Origin: Acidobacteriota bacterium
GTDB taxonomy: Bacteria; Acidobacteriota; Terriglobia; Acidiferrales; UBA7541
NCBI GenBank assembly: GCA_021324935.1
Contig: JAJPIE010000037.1
Span: 124,001 to 188,000, forward strand
Direction: 5' to 3'
Length of the DNA stretch: 64,000 nucleotides
Shown: piece after piece, positions 26,550 through 36,712 of the stretch
How the letters are laid out: every line of letters begins with the position of its first letter
Position numbering within the stretch: the first letter of the stretch is position 1
The notes under the pieces: model-generated
Databases searched by the model: none
Seen by the model: the letters and a program-made list of their open reading frames with translations, nothing else
What the model was told of the DNA's origin: nothing
Translations under genes and position numbers: made by a program

Positions 26550-28132
26550 AGCGGATGGCGCTGCCGATTGCGGCGGTTCTTGCCTGCTTTCTGGCCGCGT
26601 GTAGCGGCAGTGGTTCAAGCGTTACACCCCCTCCTCCATCCGGAAATTTTTCCAACGCCAGCCTCAGCGGCCAGTACGCTTTCTCCATGAGCGGAAGAAA
26701 CGGATCGACGGGGGGGTTCGTTGGCCGCATCGGGAGTTTCTCCGCCGACGGCAACGGGCACATCACCTCCGGCTTGGAGGATGTTCTCGACTTGAGTTCC
26801 GGCCAGCCAGCCTCGACAGTCACCTTTTCCGATGGTGCCTATCAAATTCAATCCAATGGACGAGGCGTCGCCACATTCAATGTGACGGGCGGTGGCACGC
26901 TGCAAATCAGCTTGTCGTTGAAATCCAACACGGAAGGCTTGCTGATCCAGACTGACGGCGTCGCCTCCGCTAGCGGCAATTTCGAATTGCAGACTCCCGC
27001 CAAATTTTCCAACAACGCCATGCTCGGAAAATACGTCTTCGACTTTTCTGGGATTTCCTTTGCCGGCAGTCCGCCTTCCGTCGTGTCGACCGTGGGTGAA
27101 TTTGCCGCGGACGGCAATGGCAACGTCACCAGCGGAACGCTCGATATCAACGATGGTTCCTTCAATCCCTCCGGTGCCATCGGCGTTTCACCGAGTTCTT
27201 ATTTGCTCGACACCAACGGCAACGGCACCAATTTTGGCCGCGGCACCATGGTTCTAAATGGGAAGACTTACGCCTTTTTCATCGTCGACAACACGCGCAT
27301 TAAATTTCTCGAAGAAGACGCGACCGGAGGCTCCGAAGGGGAAGCCTTTGCTCAGTCCGGCGCCATTCCCGTGCAGAATTCGGATCTGAAAGGCAGCTTC
27401 GTGTTCCTCACCGGCGGCGCCGTGGCCGGCGGAAATTTTGGCCCGATCGCTCGGCTGGGTCGCATGACGGCCGATGGCTCCGGCGGCGTCAATACGCTGG
27501 TGTTCGATCAGAATGAGGATGGCAATAACACCCACGTCTCCGCAAATTCCGGCAGCTCAAACGCGGTCTATGCGATAGATACCGCCAACGCGGGCAGCGG
27601 CCGCGGCACCTTCAGTTTTCACAGCTCTTCGCTCGGCGACATTTCCTACGTTTTTTATTTCTATTCCCCGACCCGGGCCGTGATTCAAGACGCGAGCCTC
27701 AAAGTGATCGCCGATGGCGCCATGCTCGCCCAGGCGAGCGGACCCTTCACCACATCCAATGTGGCGGGAAATTTCATTTTCGATTGGAACGGGCTTCAGT
27801 TGGTGAATCCTTCGCCCTTTGATGAGACCTTCGTCGGCCAGGCCGTGCAGAGCGGCTCTGGAAACAACAATCTCAGGGGCCAGGCGGATTTTGCCGAACT
27901 CGGCCTCACCGTCATCAGCACCAGCGGCGTGACGCTGAATGCCGCCATCTCCGGCACGCTCACGATGAATGGCGACGGCACCCAGGACAATACCTACAAA
28001 ATCGCCGTTGGTGGCTCCTCACCGTTCACGGTCAACTTTAAGGCCTACATCGCCGATAGCTCAAATATTTTGGTCATCTGCTACGACGGCAACCGCACCA
28101 CCTCGGGTGTCCAAATTCAGCAAACCCAGTAG
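26546..28132 (+). CDS. Repeat-containing surface lipoprotein of acidobacterial type
   Basis: A 528-residue predicted lipoprotein. The signal ends in the lipobox LAAC with Cys19, followed by a Gly/Ser/Pro linker (VTPPPPSG). The mature protein is built of four repeats of about 120 residues that begin near residues 40, 157, 278 and 405; each opens with a G-x-Y/F-x-F strand (for example LSGQYAFSMSG, MLGKYVFDFSG), and most contain an ADGNGxxTSG-like turn. The repeats are degenerate in sequence but regular in length, suggesting old internal duplication of a beta-sandwich. It overlaps the preceding secreted-protein gene. The function is unknown; surface binding is a guess. Confidence 0.7.
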   Translation: MKRMALPIAAVLACFLAACSGSGSSVTPPPPSGNFSNASLSGQYAFSMSGRNGSTGGFVGRIGSFSADGNGHITSGLEDVLDLSSGQPASTVTFSDGAYQIQSNGRGVATFNVTGGGTLQISLSLKSNTEGLLIQTDGVASASGNFELQTPAKFSNNAMLGKYVFDFSGISFAGSPPSVVSTVGEFAADGNGNVTSGTLDINDGSFNPSGAIGVSPSSYLLDTNGNGTNFGRGTMVLNGKTYAFFIVDNTRIKFLEEDATGGSEGEAFAQSGAIPVQNSDLKGSFVFLTGGAVAGGNFGPIARLGRMTADGSGGVNTLVFDQNEDGNNTHVSANSGSSNAVYAIDTANAGSGRGTFSFHSSSLGDISYVFYFYSPTRAVIQDASLKVIADGAMLAQASGPFTTSNVAGNFIFDWNGLQLVNPSPFDETFVGQAVQSGSGNNNLRGQADFAELGLTVISTSGVTLNAAISGTLTMNGDGTQDNTYKIAVGGSSPFTVNFKAYIADSSNILVICYDGNRTTSGVQIQQTQ

Positions 28133-28200
28133 CACGGCCGTTCCGGGCTATTTCCTCGTTGCCAGGTGTGTTTTGTGTTCTGAGTCATTCGCGGCGCGCC

Positions 28201-28959
28201 TTACCCGGACGTTGTTTCCTTCAATAATTTCTCCACCCGCTGAACGTCCTCTGGCACGTCCACGCTCACGGCATCATTCGCCACTTCCGCCACGCGAATC
28301 TTCCATCCGTTTTCCAGCCAGCGCAACTGTTCAAGTTGCTCGATCTTTTCCAATTCGCCCTGCGGTAGCGTCGGATACTCCAGCAGCGCGTCCCGCTGGA
28401 ACGCGTACAATCCCAAATGCTTCCAATACTTCACATGGACCTTCTGCTGTGTGTCCCTGACCCACGGAATCGGCGCGCGCGAGAAGTAAAGCGCGTTGTC
28501 CTCGAAATCGAGCACCGTTTTCACTACATTCGGGTCCATGATGTCCGCCGCGTGGCGCACCGGAGTTGCCACGGTGGCGATCTGCGCGGCCGGCTCTTCC
28601 ACAAGTGCGCCCACCGCGGCATCGATCGAAGAAGGGTCGATCAGCGGTTCATCACCCTGCACGTTTACGAAGACGTCTCCCTCCTCGTGGGCCGCAACCT
28701 CCGCGATCCGCTCGGTGCCGGTGCGGTGGTCCGCGCGCGTCATCCGTGCTTCTCCGCCAAATCCGGCAACCGCGTCCATAATCCGCTGGTCGTCGGTGGC
28801 CACGATCACGCGGTGAACCGTCTGTGCTTGCTTTGCCCGCTCATAGACCCGTTGCACCATCGGCTTGCCCGCCAGCGAAACCAGCGGTTTGCCTGGCAAA
28901 CGCGTGGACGCATACCGCGAAGGGATCACCACCACTACCCGGAGCTCGTCGCTACTCAT
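28201..28959 (-). CDS. kdsB: 3-deoxy-manno-octulosonate cytidylyltransferase (CMP-Kdo synthetase)
   Basis: A 252-residue nucleotidyltransferase that activates Kdo with CTP for transfer to lipid A. The start ATG 28959 is preferred over 28980 because GAGGAA lies upstream and VVVIPSRYASTRLPGKPL then begins near residue 9, as in the family. VFVNVQGDEPLIDPSSID is the metal/CTP site, and FSRAPIPWVRD and HLGLYAFQRD are the sugar-site segments. With kdsC, kdsD and kdsA nearby this completes Kdo supply, so the cell should make lipopolysaccharide. Confidence 0.94.
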   Translation of the reverse strand: MSSDELRVVVVIPSRYASTRLPGKPLVSLAGKPMVQRVYERAKQAQTVHRVIVATDDQRIMDAVAGFGGEARMTRADHRTGTERIAEVAAHEEGDVFVNVQGDEPLIDPSSIDAAVGALVEEPAAQIATVATPVRHAADIMDPNVVKTVLDFEDNALYFSRAPIPWVRDTQQKVHVKYWKHLGLYAFQRDALLEYPTLPQGELEKIEQLEQLRWLENGWKIRVAEVANDAVSVDVPEDVQRVEKLLKETTSG

Positions 28960-29031
28960 GGCCGTTTCCTCGCCAAACACACTTCGCTGCCGATGCTAGC
29001 ACAATCTTTTCCTCCCGAATGTGATCTTCGC

Positions 29032-29059
29032 TTGCCTTCCGGGAACGCAGTGCTATGAT
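29032..29059 (+). promoter_or_regulatory. Sigma70-type promoter for the VWA protein pair
   Basis: TTGCCT (29032-29037) and TATGAT (29054-29059) are spaced by 16 bases. Transcription would start near 29066, about 40 bases before the GTG start of the first von Willebrand A gene. Confidence 0.5.
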
Positions 29060-29106
29060 GAAGCATCCGCGCGGCCCTCCCGGCGCAACGGGAGGATGGA
29101 GAAGCC

Positions 29107-30150
29107 GTGAAACGCGATAGGGGCAAGTTTCGCGTACCGTCCAATGTCCAAGCCCTTGGACTCTGCGCTTTCCTGCTGCTTCTCGGACATTCGGGCCTGC
29201 TCCGCGCCCAGGAATCCAACCCTGCGAACCGTGACACTCCTGTTCCGCCTCCTGCCAAGCTGACGGAAGTCTCTCACGACACGCCTTCGGTTCCGCTGCG
29301 TCCCGGCAAGGTCATCCGCGCCGATGTGGATCTCGCCCTGGTGAACGTAACCGTCACCGATCCTTTCAATCGACTCGTCACCGGACTGGACGCGGACAAC
29401 TTTCGCGTCTTTGAAGACAACGTCGAGCAGGAGGTGGTTACCTTTTCCTCCGAAGACGTACCCATTTCCATTGGCGTTATCTTCGATTTCAGCGGCAGCA
29501 TGTCCAACAAAATCGACAAGTCCCGCGAAGCCGCTCTGGAGTTCTTCAAGACCGCCAACCCCCAGGATGAATTTTTCCTGGTCACCTTTAACGAGCGCGC
29601 GGAGCTGACCAGTACTTTCACCAACAGCGTCGAAGACCTGCAATCCCGCATGATGGTTACTGCGCCGCATGGCCGCACCGCCCTGCTCGACGCCATCTAT
29701 CTTGGCCTCAGTCAAATGAGGGGTGCACGTAACGCCAAGCGTGCCTTGCTGATTCTTTCCGATGGAGGGGATAATCATAGTAGGTACAACGAGAACGACA
29801 TCAAGCGGCTGGTCAAAGAGGCGGACACCCAGCTCTATGCCATCGGCATTTTCGACCCGCTTGGTTATCGCAATCGCACCCCGGAGGAGCTGAACGGACC
29901 GACGCTGCTCTCCGAGATCACGGAACTCACGGGTGGCCGCGTTTTCGCGGTCGAGCATCTAAGTGATTTGCCGGATATTGCCACGAAGATTGGCATGGAG
30001 CTGCGAAATCAATATGTCCTGGGATACAAACCAAGCAATCACATCCACGACGCCCGGTGGCGGAAGATCAAAGTCAAATTGCGCCCGCCCAAAGGACTTC
30101 CTCCCCTCAACGTCTACGCCAAGACCGGATATTACGCGCCAGCGCACTAG
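29107..30150 (+). CDS. Secreted von Willebrand factor A protein (acidobacterial VWFA-related type), copy 1
   Basis: A 347-residue exported protein starting at GTG 29107, with GGAG five bases upstream. A signal peptide ends near LLRAQ (residue 36). The segment DLALVNVTVTDPFNRLVTGLD followed by NFRVFEDNVEQEV is the domain that precedes the VWA fold in the acidobacterial VWFA-related family, and IFDFSGSM gives the intact MIDAS metal motif. The C-terminal beta-rich part (LGYKPSNHIHDARWRKIKV) is also family-typical. Such proteins are numerous in acidobacteria, and their binding partners are unknown. A paralogue follows directly. Confidence 0.88.
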   Translation: MKRDRGKFRVPSNVQALGLCAFLLLLGHSGLLRAQESNPANRDTPVPPPAKLTEVSHDTPSVPLRPGKVIRADVDLALVNVTVTDPFNRLVTGLDADNFRVFEDNVEQEVVTFSSEDVPISIGVIFDFSGSMSNKIDKSREAALEFFKTANPQDEFFLVTFNERAELTSTFTNSVEDLQSRMMVTAPHGRTALLDAIYLGLSQMRGARNAKRALLILSDGGDNHSRYNENDIKRLVKEADTQLYAIGIFDPLGYRNRTPEELNGPTLLSEITELTGGRVFAVEHLSDLPDIATKIGMELRNQYVLGYKPSNHIHDARWRKIKVKLRPPKGLPPLNVYAKTGYYAPAH

Positions 30151-30157
30151 CCGATCG

Positions 30158-31162
30158 TTGCCGTTAGCAAAATTCTCCCTTGTTCTTCCCGGCTTAATGT
30201 TCTTCTTGCTTGTTGCCTCATCCACGTTTGCCCAGATTCCGGTGCAAACCCCGCCGCCTCCTCCGCCTCCGGGCCAGGAAGGCGGAGTCTCGCAGTCTGG
30301 CGGCAAGATCAAGGTCGACGTCAACCTCGTGGTGCTGCATACCACCGTCCTCGACGATCGCGGTAAATTCGTCGAAGGCCTTACGGCTGACAATTTTCGC
30401 GTGTACGAAGACAAGGTTGAACAGAAACTCTCCATCTTCAAGCGCGAGGACATTCCCGTCAGCATGGGCCTGGTGATCGATAACAGCGGCAGCATGCGCG
30501 ACAAGCGGCCGCGCGTGAATGAAGCCGCGCTCACCCTCGTTCAGGCCAGCAATCCCCAGGACGAAGCCTTCGTTGTCAACTTCAATGACGATTTCTATCT
30601 GGATCTCGACAAGGATTTCACCAATTCTATTCCCGAGCTAAAAGAGGCCCTCGAGCGCATCGATTCCCGCGGCAGCACGGCGCTCTATGACGCCATCATC
30701 GGTTCGCTCGACCATCTCAAAAAAGGCTCGAAGGAAAAAAAGGTTTTGTTGATCGTCACCGACGGCGAGGACAACACCAGCCGCAACTCTCTGGAAAAAA
30801 CTATCCGTGAGATTCAAAAGACCGATACAGTAATTTACACCATCGGCCTTTTGAGCCAGGAAAATAAACGCAGCGCCAAGAACGCCAAGAAAGCGCTTAC
30901 GGAAATCGCGCAGGCATCCGGCGGCCTGGCCTTTTTCCCGGAAAATGTGGACGACGTTCACGCTATCTGCGAACAAGTCGCGGGCGACATCCGCCATCAG
31001 TACACGCTGGCCTACTACCCTTCGAACACCGCCAAAGACGGCACCTTCCGCTCCGTCCACGTGGACGTAATTCCCCCGCGCGGACGCGGCAAGCTGATCG
31101 CCCGCACGCGCAACGGCTACTACGCCCCCAGCGCCGCTTCCACCGCCGCCTCCGGCCGCTGA
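30158..31162 (+). CDS. Secreted von Willebrand factor A protein, copy 2
   Basis: A 334-residue paralogue of the preceding gene. The start is assigned to TTG 30158, seven bases after the previous stop, because MPLAKFSLVLPGLMFFLLVASSTFAQ makes a good signal peptide; ATG 30197 would remove its charged N-terminus, and the longer frame from 29963 lies inside copy 1. A proline run (PPPPPPP) follows the cleavage site. VVLHTTVLDDRGKFVEGL and NFRVYEDKVEQKL precede the MIDAS motif VIDNSGSM. The shared layout shows tandem duplication with a common promoter. Partner and role are unknown. Confidence 0.85.
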   Translation: MPLAKFSLVLPGLMFFLLVASSTFAQIPVQTPPPPPPPGQEGGVSQSGGKIKVDVNLVVLHTTVLDDRGKFVEGLTADNFRVYEDKVEQKLSIFKREDIPVSMGLVIDNSGSMRDKRPRVNEAALTLVQASNPQDEAFVVNFNDDFYLDLDKDFTNSIPELKEALERIDSRGSTALYDAIIGSLDHLKKGSKEKKVLLIVTDGEDNTSRNSLEKTIREIQKTDTVIYTIGLLSQENKRSAKNAKKALTEIAQASGGLAFFPENVDDVHAICEQVAGDIRHQYTLAYYPSNTAKDGTFRSVHVDVIPPRGRGKLIARTRNGYYAPSAASTAASGR

Positions 31163-31277
31163 AGTCGGGCCCGCTTTCTGAGGTCGGCCGCTCTTCCCGC
31201 GGCGCCGCACTTCTTGGCTTTTTCTCTTCTCGGCGTTCTCTGTGGCCCTTCGTGGCCTCTGCGTTGACTCCTTCTTT

Positions 31278-32453
31278 CTAGTTCAACGCAGTCAAAAAAC
31301 TCTCGCCATGCGGAATGCTTCCTCCGAAATTTTCCGCGATCGTCTGTCCCATATCTGCTAATGTCGCTCGCACTCCCAAATTCGCTCCAACTTTCTTTCC
31401 CGGCGTGTAGGCGAGAATCGGCACATACTCGCGTGAATGATCCGTTGTCTCCCACCGGGGATCGGGATCGCAGCCGTGATCCGCTGTGATCATCAGCAGA
31501 TCGCGCTCGCCCAGCAATCCTAGATACGGCGCAAGCTGCGCGTCGAATTCTTCCAGCGATTGTGCAAATCCCTCCAGATCCTTCCGGTGGCCATAGAGCA
31601 TGTCGAAATCCACCAGGTTGCAGAAAATCAGCCCGTTCGGACGCTCACGCAACGCAGCCGTCAATTTCTCCATTCCATCCGAATTCGATTTGGTCGTCAC
31701 GTAATCATCCACGCCGCGCCCGTTGTAAATATCGTGAATCTTTCCGATGCCCAAAACCGGCACCTTCTTCTCCATCAACACGTCCAGCAGCATCGGTTTG
31801 GGCGGATCAACGGCGTAATCGTGCCGCCGCGTGGTGCGCTTGAAATTCCCGGGCTCGCCTTCAAATGGACGCGCAATCACGCGCCCCACACGGTGCTTTC
31901 CATCCAGCAATTTTCGTGCGATTTCGCACTCGCGGTAAAGTTCCGCGATCGGAATCACGCTTTCGTGCGCCGCGATCTGAAAGACGCTGTCTCCCGACGT
32001 ATACACAATCGGCTTGCCCGTCCGCACATGCTCTTCGCCCAATTCTTTAATTATTTCGGTTCCCGAGGCCGGCTTGTTCCCCAGCGTTTTGCGGCCAATG
32101 CGTTTCTCAAACGCTTCGATAATCTCCGGGGGAAATCCGCTGGGGTAAACGGGAAACGCTTGGTCCAGCCACACGCCGGCCATTTCCCAATGGCCCGTCG
32201 TCGTATCTTTTCCCGGTGAATGCGTTTCGCCTTTTCCGTAGGAAGCCTTCGGGCTCGCTGCCGGCGCAAGGTGTTTCAGGGGTGCAATGTTGCCAAGTCC
32301 AAGGTCCACCAGCGTTGGAATCTGCAACGGCCGATACTCCGCGATATGGCCTAGAGTGCTGCGTCCGGTATCGCCGTAATCGGCCGCGTCGGGCAGCGCG
32401 CCGATTCCTACGCTGTCCAGCACAATCCAGATCACCCGTTCAATCTTCCCCAT
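31278..32453 (-). CDS. deoB: Phosphopentomutase
   Basis: A 391-residue alkaline-phosphatase-fold enzyme that interconverts ribose- or deoxyribose-1-phosphate and the 5-phosphate in nucleoside salvage. VIWIVLDSVGIGALPDAADYGD at the N-terminus holds the first metal-binding Asp, and HSPGKDTTTGHWE carries the phosphorylated Thr. MITADHGCDPDPRWETTDHSREYVP carries the remaining metal-binding Asp and His residues. Length matches the family. It stands alone, convergent with the VWA pair and divergent from the membrane protein downstream. Confidence 0.94.
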   Translation of the reverse strand: MGKIERVIWIVLDSVGIGALPDAADYGDTGRSTLGHIAEYRPLQIPTLVDLGLGNIAPLKHLAPAASPKASYGKGETHSPGKDTTTGHWEMAGVWLDQAFPVYPSGFPPEIIEAFEKRIGRKTLGNKPASGTEIIKELGEEHVRTGKPIVYTSGDSVFQIAAHESVIPIAELYRECEIARKLLDGKHRVGRVIARPFEGEPGNFKRTTRRHDYAVDPPKPMLLDVLMEKKVPVLGIGKIHDIYNGRGVDDYVTTKSNSDGMEKLTAALRERPNGLIFCNLVDFDMLYGHRKDLEGFAQSLEEFDAQLAPYLGLLGERDLLMITADHGCDPDPRWETTDHSREYVPILAYTPGKKVGANLGVRATLADMGQTIAENFGGSIPHGESFLTALN

Positions 32454-32705
32454 TGCGCGGTCCCTCCGCTATTCTGCGCACTCTAGCATACCTGTGGCAC
32501 AGACACTTCTGCTTGTGCGCCGAACTGCGATTGCCACTCCGAATGCGATAACGAAGTTTTCGGCGCAGGTTTCTTCTCCCTTGGATTGACCTTGGTCGGC
32601 GCAAGAACTACGATGCCTTCAACTCCGGCGGAGTCTCGCTTGGAACATTCCGCCGCATTTTTGCGTACCAAGTGCGTGGAAGCCCGCATGGGCAGAGAGG
32701 TCGGC

Positions 32706-33653
32706 ATGGCTCAGAACCGCGGTGTCCGGAGCACGTCCGTCGTTTTTCCGCTGCTCCTTATTGCCTTCGGTGTGATGGTCTTGATGGCGCGGTCGAACCC
32801 CAACGTCGATCCCTGGCCGGTTCTCCGGCATTATTGGCCCCTCATCCTCATCCTGATCGGGGCTGGAATGATCTGGGACCGCTCGCGCCGCCCGGGAAAC
32901 CCCGAAGATCTCGCCCCGTTTCCGCTCGGCACCACGATCGGCACGATCCTTTTTCTCCTGATCGTATTTGCATTGACCTTGCACAACCACGGCTCGTTTT
33001 CCCGCACGAGTGTGGGCCCCTCCGGCCCGATGAAGCACTCCCGCAAAACGATTGAGACCCTGGGAGCGAAAGCCGTTCGCATGTCCGTGAAAATGCCTGC
33101 CGGAGATTTGCACATGGATGGAGGCGCGGATCAGCTACTGGACGCTGATTTTTCCTATGGTAGTTCGTGGCTCGCGCCGGCTGTGGAGTATACCGTCAGC
33201 GATGGCGTCGGCAAGCTGGACGTCACCCAGGAATCCGGGGCGCAGTTCATGACCAAATCCGACAACACCTGGAATGTGAAGGTCAACGACTCGATCCCGC
33301 TGGATCTCGAAGTTGATCTCGGGGCGGGCCGCGGTGAGTTTCGCTTCGCCAAGGTGAACCTCACGCGCCTGGAACTCAACATCGGCGCCGGCGAAGCCGA
33401 TGTCGACCTCTCCGGCGAGCGCGCCAAGGACCTCGAAGCCGAAATTCAAGGCGGCGTCGGCGAAGCCACTGTTCGCTTGCCCAAAAATGTCGGTGTCGTA
33501 GCCACGGTCCACGGCGGCCTCGGCTCAATCGACACGCATGGTCTCCATAAGGAAAACGACCAGTACGTCAACGACGCCTACGGCAAATCACCGACGACGA
33601 TTCACCTTACCGTCCAGGGCGGCATCGGCTCCATAAAGCTCCAGCAGGAATAG
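32706..33653 (+). CDS. Membrane protein with LiaF-type N-terminus and toast-rack-like C-terminal domain
   Basis: A 315-residue protein. ATG 32706 is chosen because GAGAGG precedes it and the first hydrophobic helix then begins near residue 11; the frame extending to 32586 has no support. Three membrane segments fill about residues 11-110, including the [18 protein letters not shown] stretch typical of the DUF5668/LiaF-type transmembrane domain. The remaining 200 residues form repeated short beta-strands ([41 protein letters not shown]), as in toast-rack adhesin-like domains. In Firmicutes LiaF inhibits an envelope-stress kinase; no kinase gene is adjacent here, so the role is open. Confidence 0.72.
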   Translation: MAQNRGVRSTSVVFPLLLIAFGVMVLMARSNPNVDPWPVLRHYWPLILILIGAGMIWDRSRRPGNPEDLAPFPLGTTIGTILFLLIVFALTLHNHGSFSRTSVGPSGPMKHSRKTIETLGAKAVRMSVKMPAGDLHMDGGADQLLDADFSYGSSWLAPAVEYTVSDGVGKLDVTQESGAQFMTKSDNTWNVKVNDSIPLDLEVDLGAGRGEFRFAKVNLTRLELNIGAGEADVDLSGERAKDLEAEIQGGVGEATVRLPKNVGVVATVHGGLGSIDTHGLHKENDQYVNDAYGKSPTTIHLTVQGGIGSIKLQQE

Positions 33654-33679
33654 CCGCCGTGCATCCGGTCCGACTCGAT

Positions 33680-33708
33680 TTGCCCGCATCGGACCGCAGT
33701 CGTATACT
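33680..33708 (+). promoter_or_regulatory. Sigma70-type promoter for uvrA
   Basis: TTGCCC (33680-33685) and TATACT (33703-33708) are spaced by 17 bases. Transcription from about 33715 would leave only about ten bases before the GTG at 33725, in line with the absence of a clear ribosome site. No LexA-like box was recognised. Confidence 0.5.
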
Positions 33709-33724
33709 TTGAAGTTTAGGCACC

Positions 33725-36712
33725 GTGCGGAAAGCGCGCTGTCTGAGCTTCCCTTTGGCAACGAACAAAATCATCCCTCCCGTCCTCGAGCAGCAGGAAG
33801 TTTTGCGCGTGCGCGGCGCTCGCGTCCACAACCTCAAGAACGTGACTGTCGACATCCCACACAACGCCCTCACTGTCGTCACCGGCGTGAGCGGGTCCGG
33901 TAAATCCTCCCTGGCCTTTGACACCGTTTATGCGGAGGGCCAGCGCCGCTATGTCGAATCCCTTTCCGCCTACGCCCGCCAGTTCCTTGAACGCATGGAA
34001 AAGCCCGAAGTCGACGAAATCTCCGGCATCGCCCCCGCGGTTGCGATTCGGCAGAAAAATTCCACGCGCAACCCGCGCTCCACCGTTGCCACGTCCACGG
34101 AAATTTATGACTACCTCCGCCTGCTGTTCGCCCGATGCGGGCAGACGTTTTGCATTAAATGCGGCAGTGAAGTTCGCCGCGACACCCCGGACGAAATTGC
34201 CAATCGCGTCCTCGCCCTCAAGCCTGGCCGCCGCTTCTACGTTCTCTATCAACTGCGGATGCCTTCCGCGGAGCCAGCCAACAACGGCAAGAAAAATTCG
34301 CGAAAGAAAGCCGTTCCTCCGCCGCAGGAAGCGCTGCGTACCCTGCTGCTTGAACTTCAGAAGCGCGGGTTCAACCGCCTCTACCAGGATGGCCGGATCC
34401 ACGAATTTTCTTCGCCGGAAACGCTGCTGGATGTCAATTTCGCCAAGCCCGTCCATGCCCTCGTCGATCGACTCGCGGTCAATGCCGAATCACGTTCGCG
34501 CCTCGTCGATTCGATCGAAATCTGTTATCGCGAAGGCGGCGAAGCCATCCTCGAGTTTGTGGCCGATTCTGGGAATGCCGTCGAACGCCTCACCTTCAAC
34601 GAGCGATTCGAATGTAAAAAAGACGGCACACTCTACCAGGAACCCGAACCGCGGCTCTTCTCGTTCAATAATCCCTATGGCGCCTGCCCGCGCTGCCAGG
34701 GCTTTGGCAACACCATCGATTTCGATTTGAATCTTGTCGTGCCCGATCCCAGTAAATCCCTCGACGACGGGGCCATCGAGCCCTGGACCAAGCCGCGCTA
34801 TCGCGTCCTTCTCCAGGAAGCCAAGAAATGGGCCCGGAGCCGCGGCGTTCCCACGAACGTGCCTTGGCGCCAACTCACCGCCGAGCAGCGCCGCTTGATC
34901 CTCGAAGGCGATTCCGAAAATAAATTTGAAGGAGTAAAAGGTTTCTTTGCCTGGCTGGAACGCAAGAAATACAAGCTGCACGTCCGCGTATTCCTCAGCC
35001 GCTATCGCGGCTACGCCACTTGCTCGGAATGTAGCGGCACTCGCCTGCGCGCCGAAGCTCGCGCCGTGCGGGTCACCGGCCAGTCCATCACCGATCTCTG
35101 CAAACTCACGGTGAAAGACGCCCGTAAGTTTTTCGCGGAACTCAAGCTCACCGAAGCGCAAACTAAGATCGCCGACAAAATCCTGGAGGAAATCCGCACC
35201 CGTCTGCAATTTCTCGACGAAGTCGGCCTCGACTACCTTACCCTCGATCGGCTCACCTCGACGCTCTCCGGCGGCGAATCGCAGCGCATCCAACTGGCCA
35301 CGTCGCTCGGCTCGCATCTAGTCGGCGCGCTCTACGTTCTCGACGAGCCTTCCATCGGCCTGCATCCGCGCGATACCCAGCGCCTGATCGACATCCTGAA
35401 ATCCCTGCGCGACTTGGGCAACACCGTCCTTGTCGTCGAGCACGATCCCGACACTATCGAAGCCGCCGATCGCATCCTCGATCTCGGCCCGGGGGCGGGA
35501 GAACTTGGCGGCAAGCTCCTTTTTGCCGGCACCTACGAGGAAATTCTCCACGACGCGAAATCCATTACCGGCAAATATCTCAGCGGTGAGGCGCGCATCC
35601 CCGTGCCGGCCACGCGCCATAAGCCCGCCGGGAAGTTCCTGCGTCTATATGGCGCCACGCTACACAACCTGCAAAATATCGACCTGATGCTGCCGCTCGG
35701 CACGCTTACGGTGGTCACCGGCGTCAGCGGCTCCGGCAAATCCACGCTCGTCCACAACGTTCTCTATCGCGCGCTGCTTGCCAAGCGCAATTCCGCCAGC
35801 ATCAAGGAGTTCTGCGACCGCCTGGATGGCGACGACCACGTCACCGAAGTCATCATTGTCGATCAGTCCCCGGTGGGTCGCACACCGCGGTCGAATCCCG
35901 CCACCTACATGAAAGCTTTCGATGCCATCCGGGACGTCTTCGCGGACACGCCCGACGCCAGGCGCCGCGGATACACCGCAGGGCATTTCTCGTTCAACGT
36001 TCCCGGCGGCCGCTGCGAAACCTGCCAGGGCGACGGGACCGTCACCGTCGAAATGCAGTTCCTTGCCGACGTCGAGCTCATCTGCGAAGAATGCCGCGGC
36101 CAGCGCTTCAAATCCAGCATCCTCGAAGTCCGGTATCACGGCAAAAATATTCACGACATTCTGGAAATGACCGTGCGCGAAGCCCTGGCCTTCTTCGTCA
36201 ATGTCCCGAAAGTCGTCTCGAAGCTGAAAGTGCTCAACGAAATCGGCCTCGGCTATCTCCGGCTCGGCCAGTCCGCCACCACGCTCTCCGGCGGCGAGGC
36301 ACAGCGTTTGAAGCTCGCCGCGCATCTCACCCGCACGGAGAACCACGGCGTGCTTTATATCCTCGACGAACCCACCACCGGGCTGCACTTCGACGACATC
36401 GCCAAGCTTCTTGCGGCCTTCCGCCGCTTGCTCGAATCCGGCGCTTCGCTCCTGGTCATCGAGCACAATCTCGACGTCATCAAATCCGCCGACTGGCTCG
36501 TCGATCTCGGACCCGAAGGCGGCGACCAGGGAGGCCGCATCATCGCCACCGGCACTCCCGAACAAGTCGCACGCAACCCGCAATCCCACACCGGCCGGTT
36601 CCTCGCCAAGGTCCTCGCGAGCGGCAACGGCTCATCGAAAAAGCCGGCCAATGGCAATGGCCATTCCGACTCGCGTGCCGAAAGCACGAAATCTACTCCC
36701 CGGGTGCTGTGA
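33725..36712 (+). CDS. uvrA: Excinuclease ABC subunit A
   Basis: A 995-residue DNA-damage recognition ATPase of nucleotide excision repair. Two ABC modules are visible, with Walker A motifs [15 protein letters not shown] (near residue 55) and [14 protein letters not shown] (near 670) and ABC signatures [13 protein letters not shown] and [13 protein letters not shown]. The zinc-binding cysteine pairs CPRC, CSEC and CETC with CEEC are present. A Lys/Asn-rich insert around residue 190 ([14 protein letters not shown]) and a Gly/Ser/Asn-rich tail are slightly unusual. The GTG start is supported by the promoter just upstream. uvrC lies 3.8 kb downstream, and the TPR gene overlaps its stop by one base. 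Confidence 0.96.
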   Translation: MRKARCLSFPLATNKIIPPVLEQQEVLRVRGARVHNLKNVTVDIPHNALTVVTGVSGSGKSSLAFDTVYAEGQRRYVESLSAYARQFLERMEKPEVDEISGIAPAVAIRQKNSTRNPRSTVATSTEIYDYLRLLFARCGQTFCIKCGSEVRRDTPDEIANRVLALKPGRRFYVLYQLRMPSAEPANNGKKNSRKKAVPPPQEALRTLLLELQKRGFNRLYQDGRIHEFSSPETLLDVNFAKPVHALVDRLAVNAESRSRLVDSIEICYREGGEAILEFVADSGNAVERLTFNERFECKKDGTLYQEPEPRLFSFNNPYGACPRCQGFGNTIDFDLNLVVPDPSKSLDDGAIEPWTKPRYRVLLQEAKKWARSRGVPTNVPWRQLTAEQRRLILEGDSENKFEGVKGFFAWLERKKYKLHVRVFLSRYRGYATCSECSGTRLRAEARAVRVTGQSITDLCKLTVKDARKFFAELKLTEAQTKIADKILEEIRTRLQFLDEVGLDYLTLDRLTSTLSGGESQRIQLATSLGSHLVGALYVLDEPSIGLHPRDTQRLIDILKSLRDLGNTVLVVEHDPDTIEAADRILDLGPGAGELGGKLLFAGTYEEILHDAKSITGKYLSGEARIPVPATRHKPAGKFLRLYGATLHNLQNIDLMLPLGTLTVVTGVSGSGKSTLVHNVLYRALLAKRNSASIKEFCDRLDGDDHVTEVIIVDQSPVGRTPRSNPATYMKAFDAIRDVFADTPDARRRGYTAGHFSFNVPGGRCETCQGDGTVTVEMQFLADVELICEECRGQRFKSSILEVRYHGKNIHDILEMTVREALAFFVNVPKVVSKLKVLNEIGLGYLRLGQSATTLSGGEAQRLKLAAHLTRTENHGVLYILDEPTTGLHFDDIAKLLAAFRRLLESGASLLVIEHNLDVIKSADWLVDLGPEGGDQGGRIIATGTPEQVARNPQSHTGRFLAKVLASGNGSSKKPANGNGHSDSRAESTKSTPRVL

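Noticed and set aside
36091-36711. N-terminal extension of the TPR protein overlapping uvrA by 600 bases
   Set aside because: The extension is Arg/Pro/His-rich shadow translation of uvrA; the signal peptide begins at ATG 36712.
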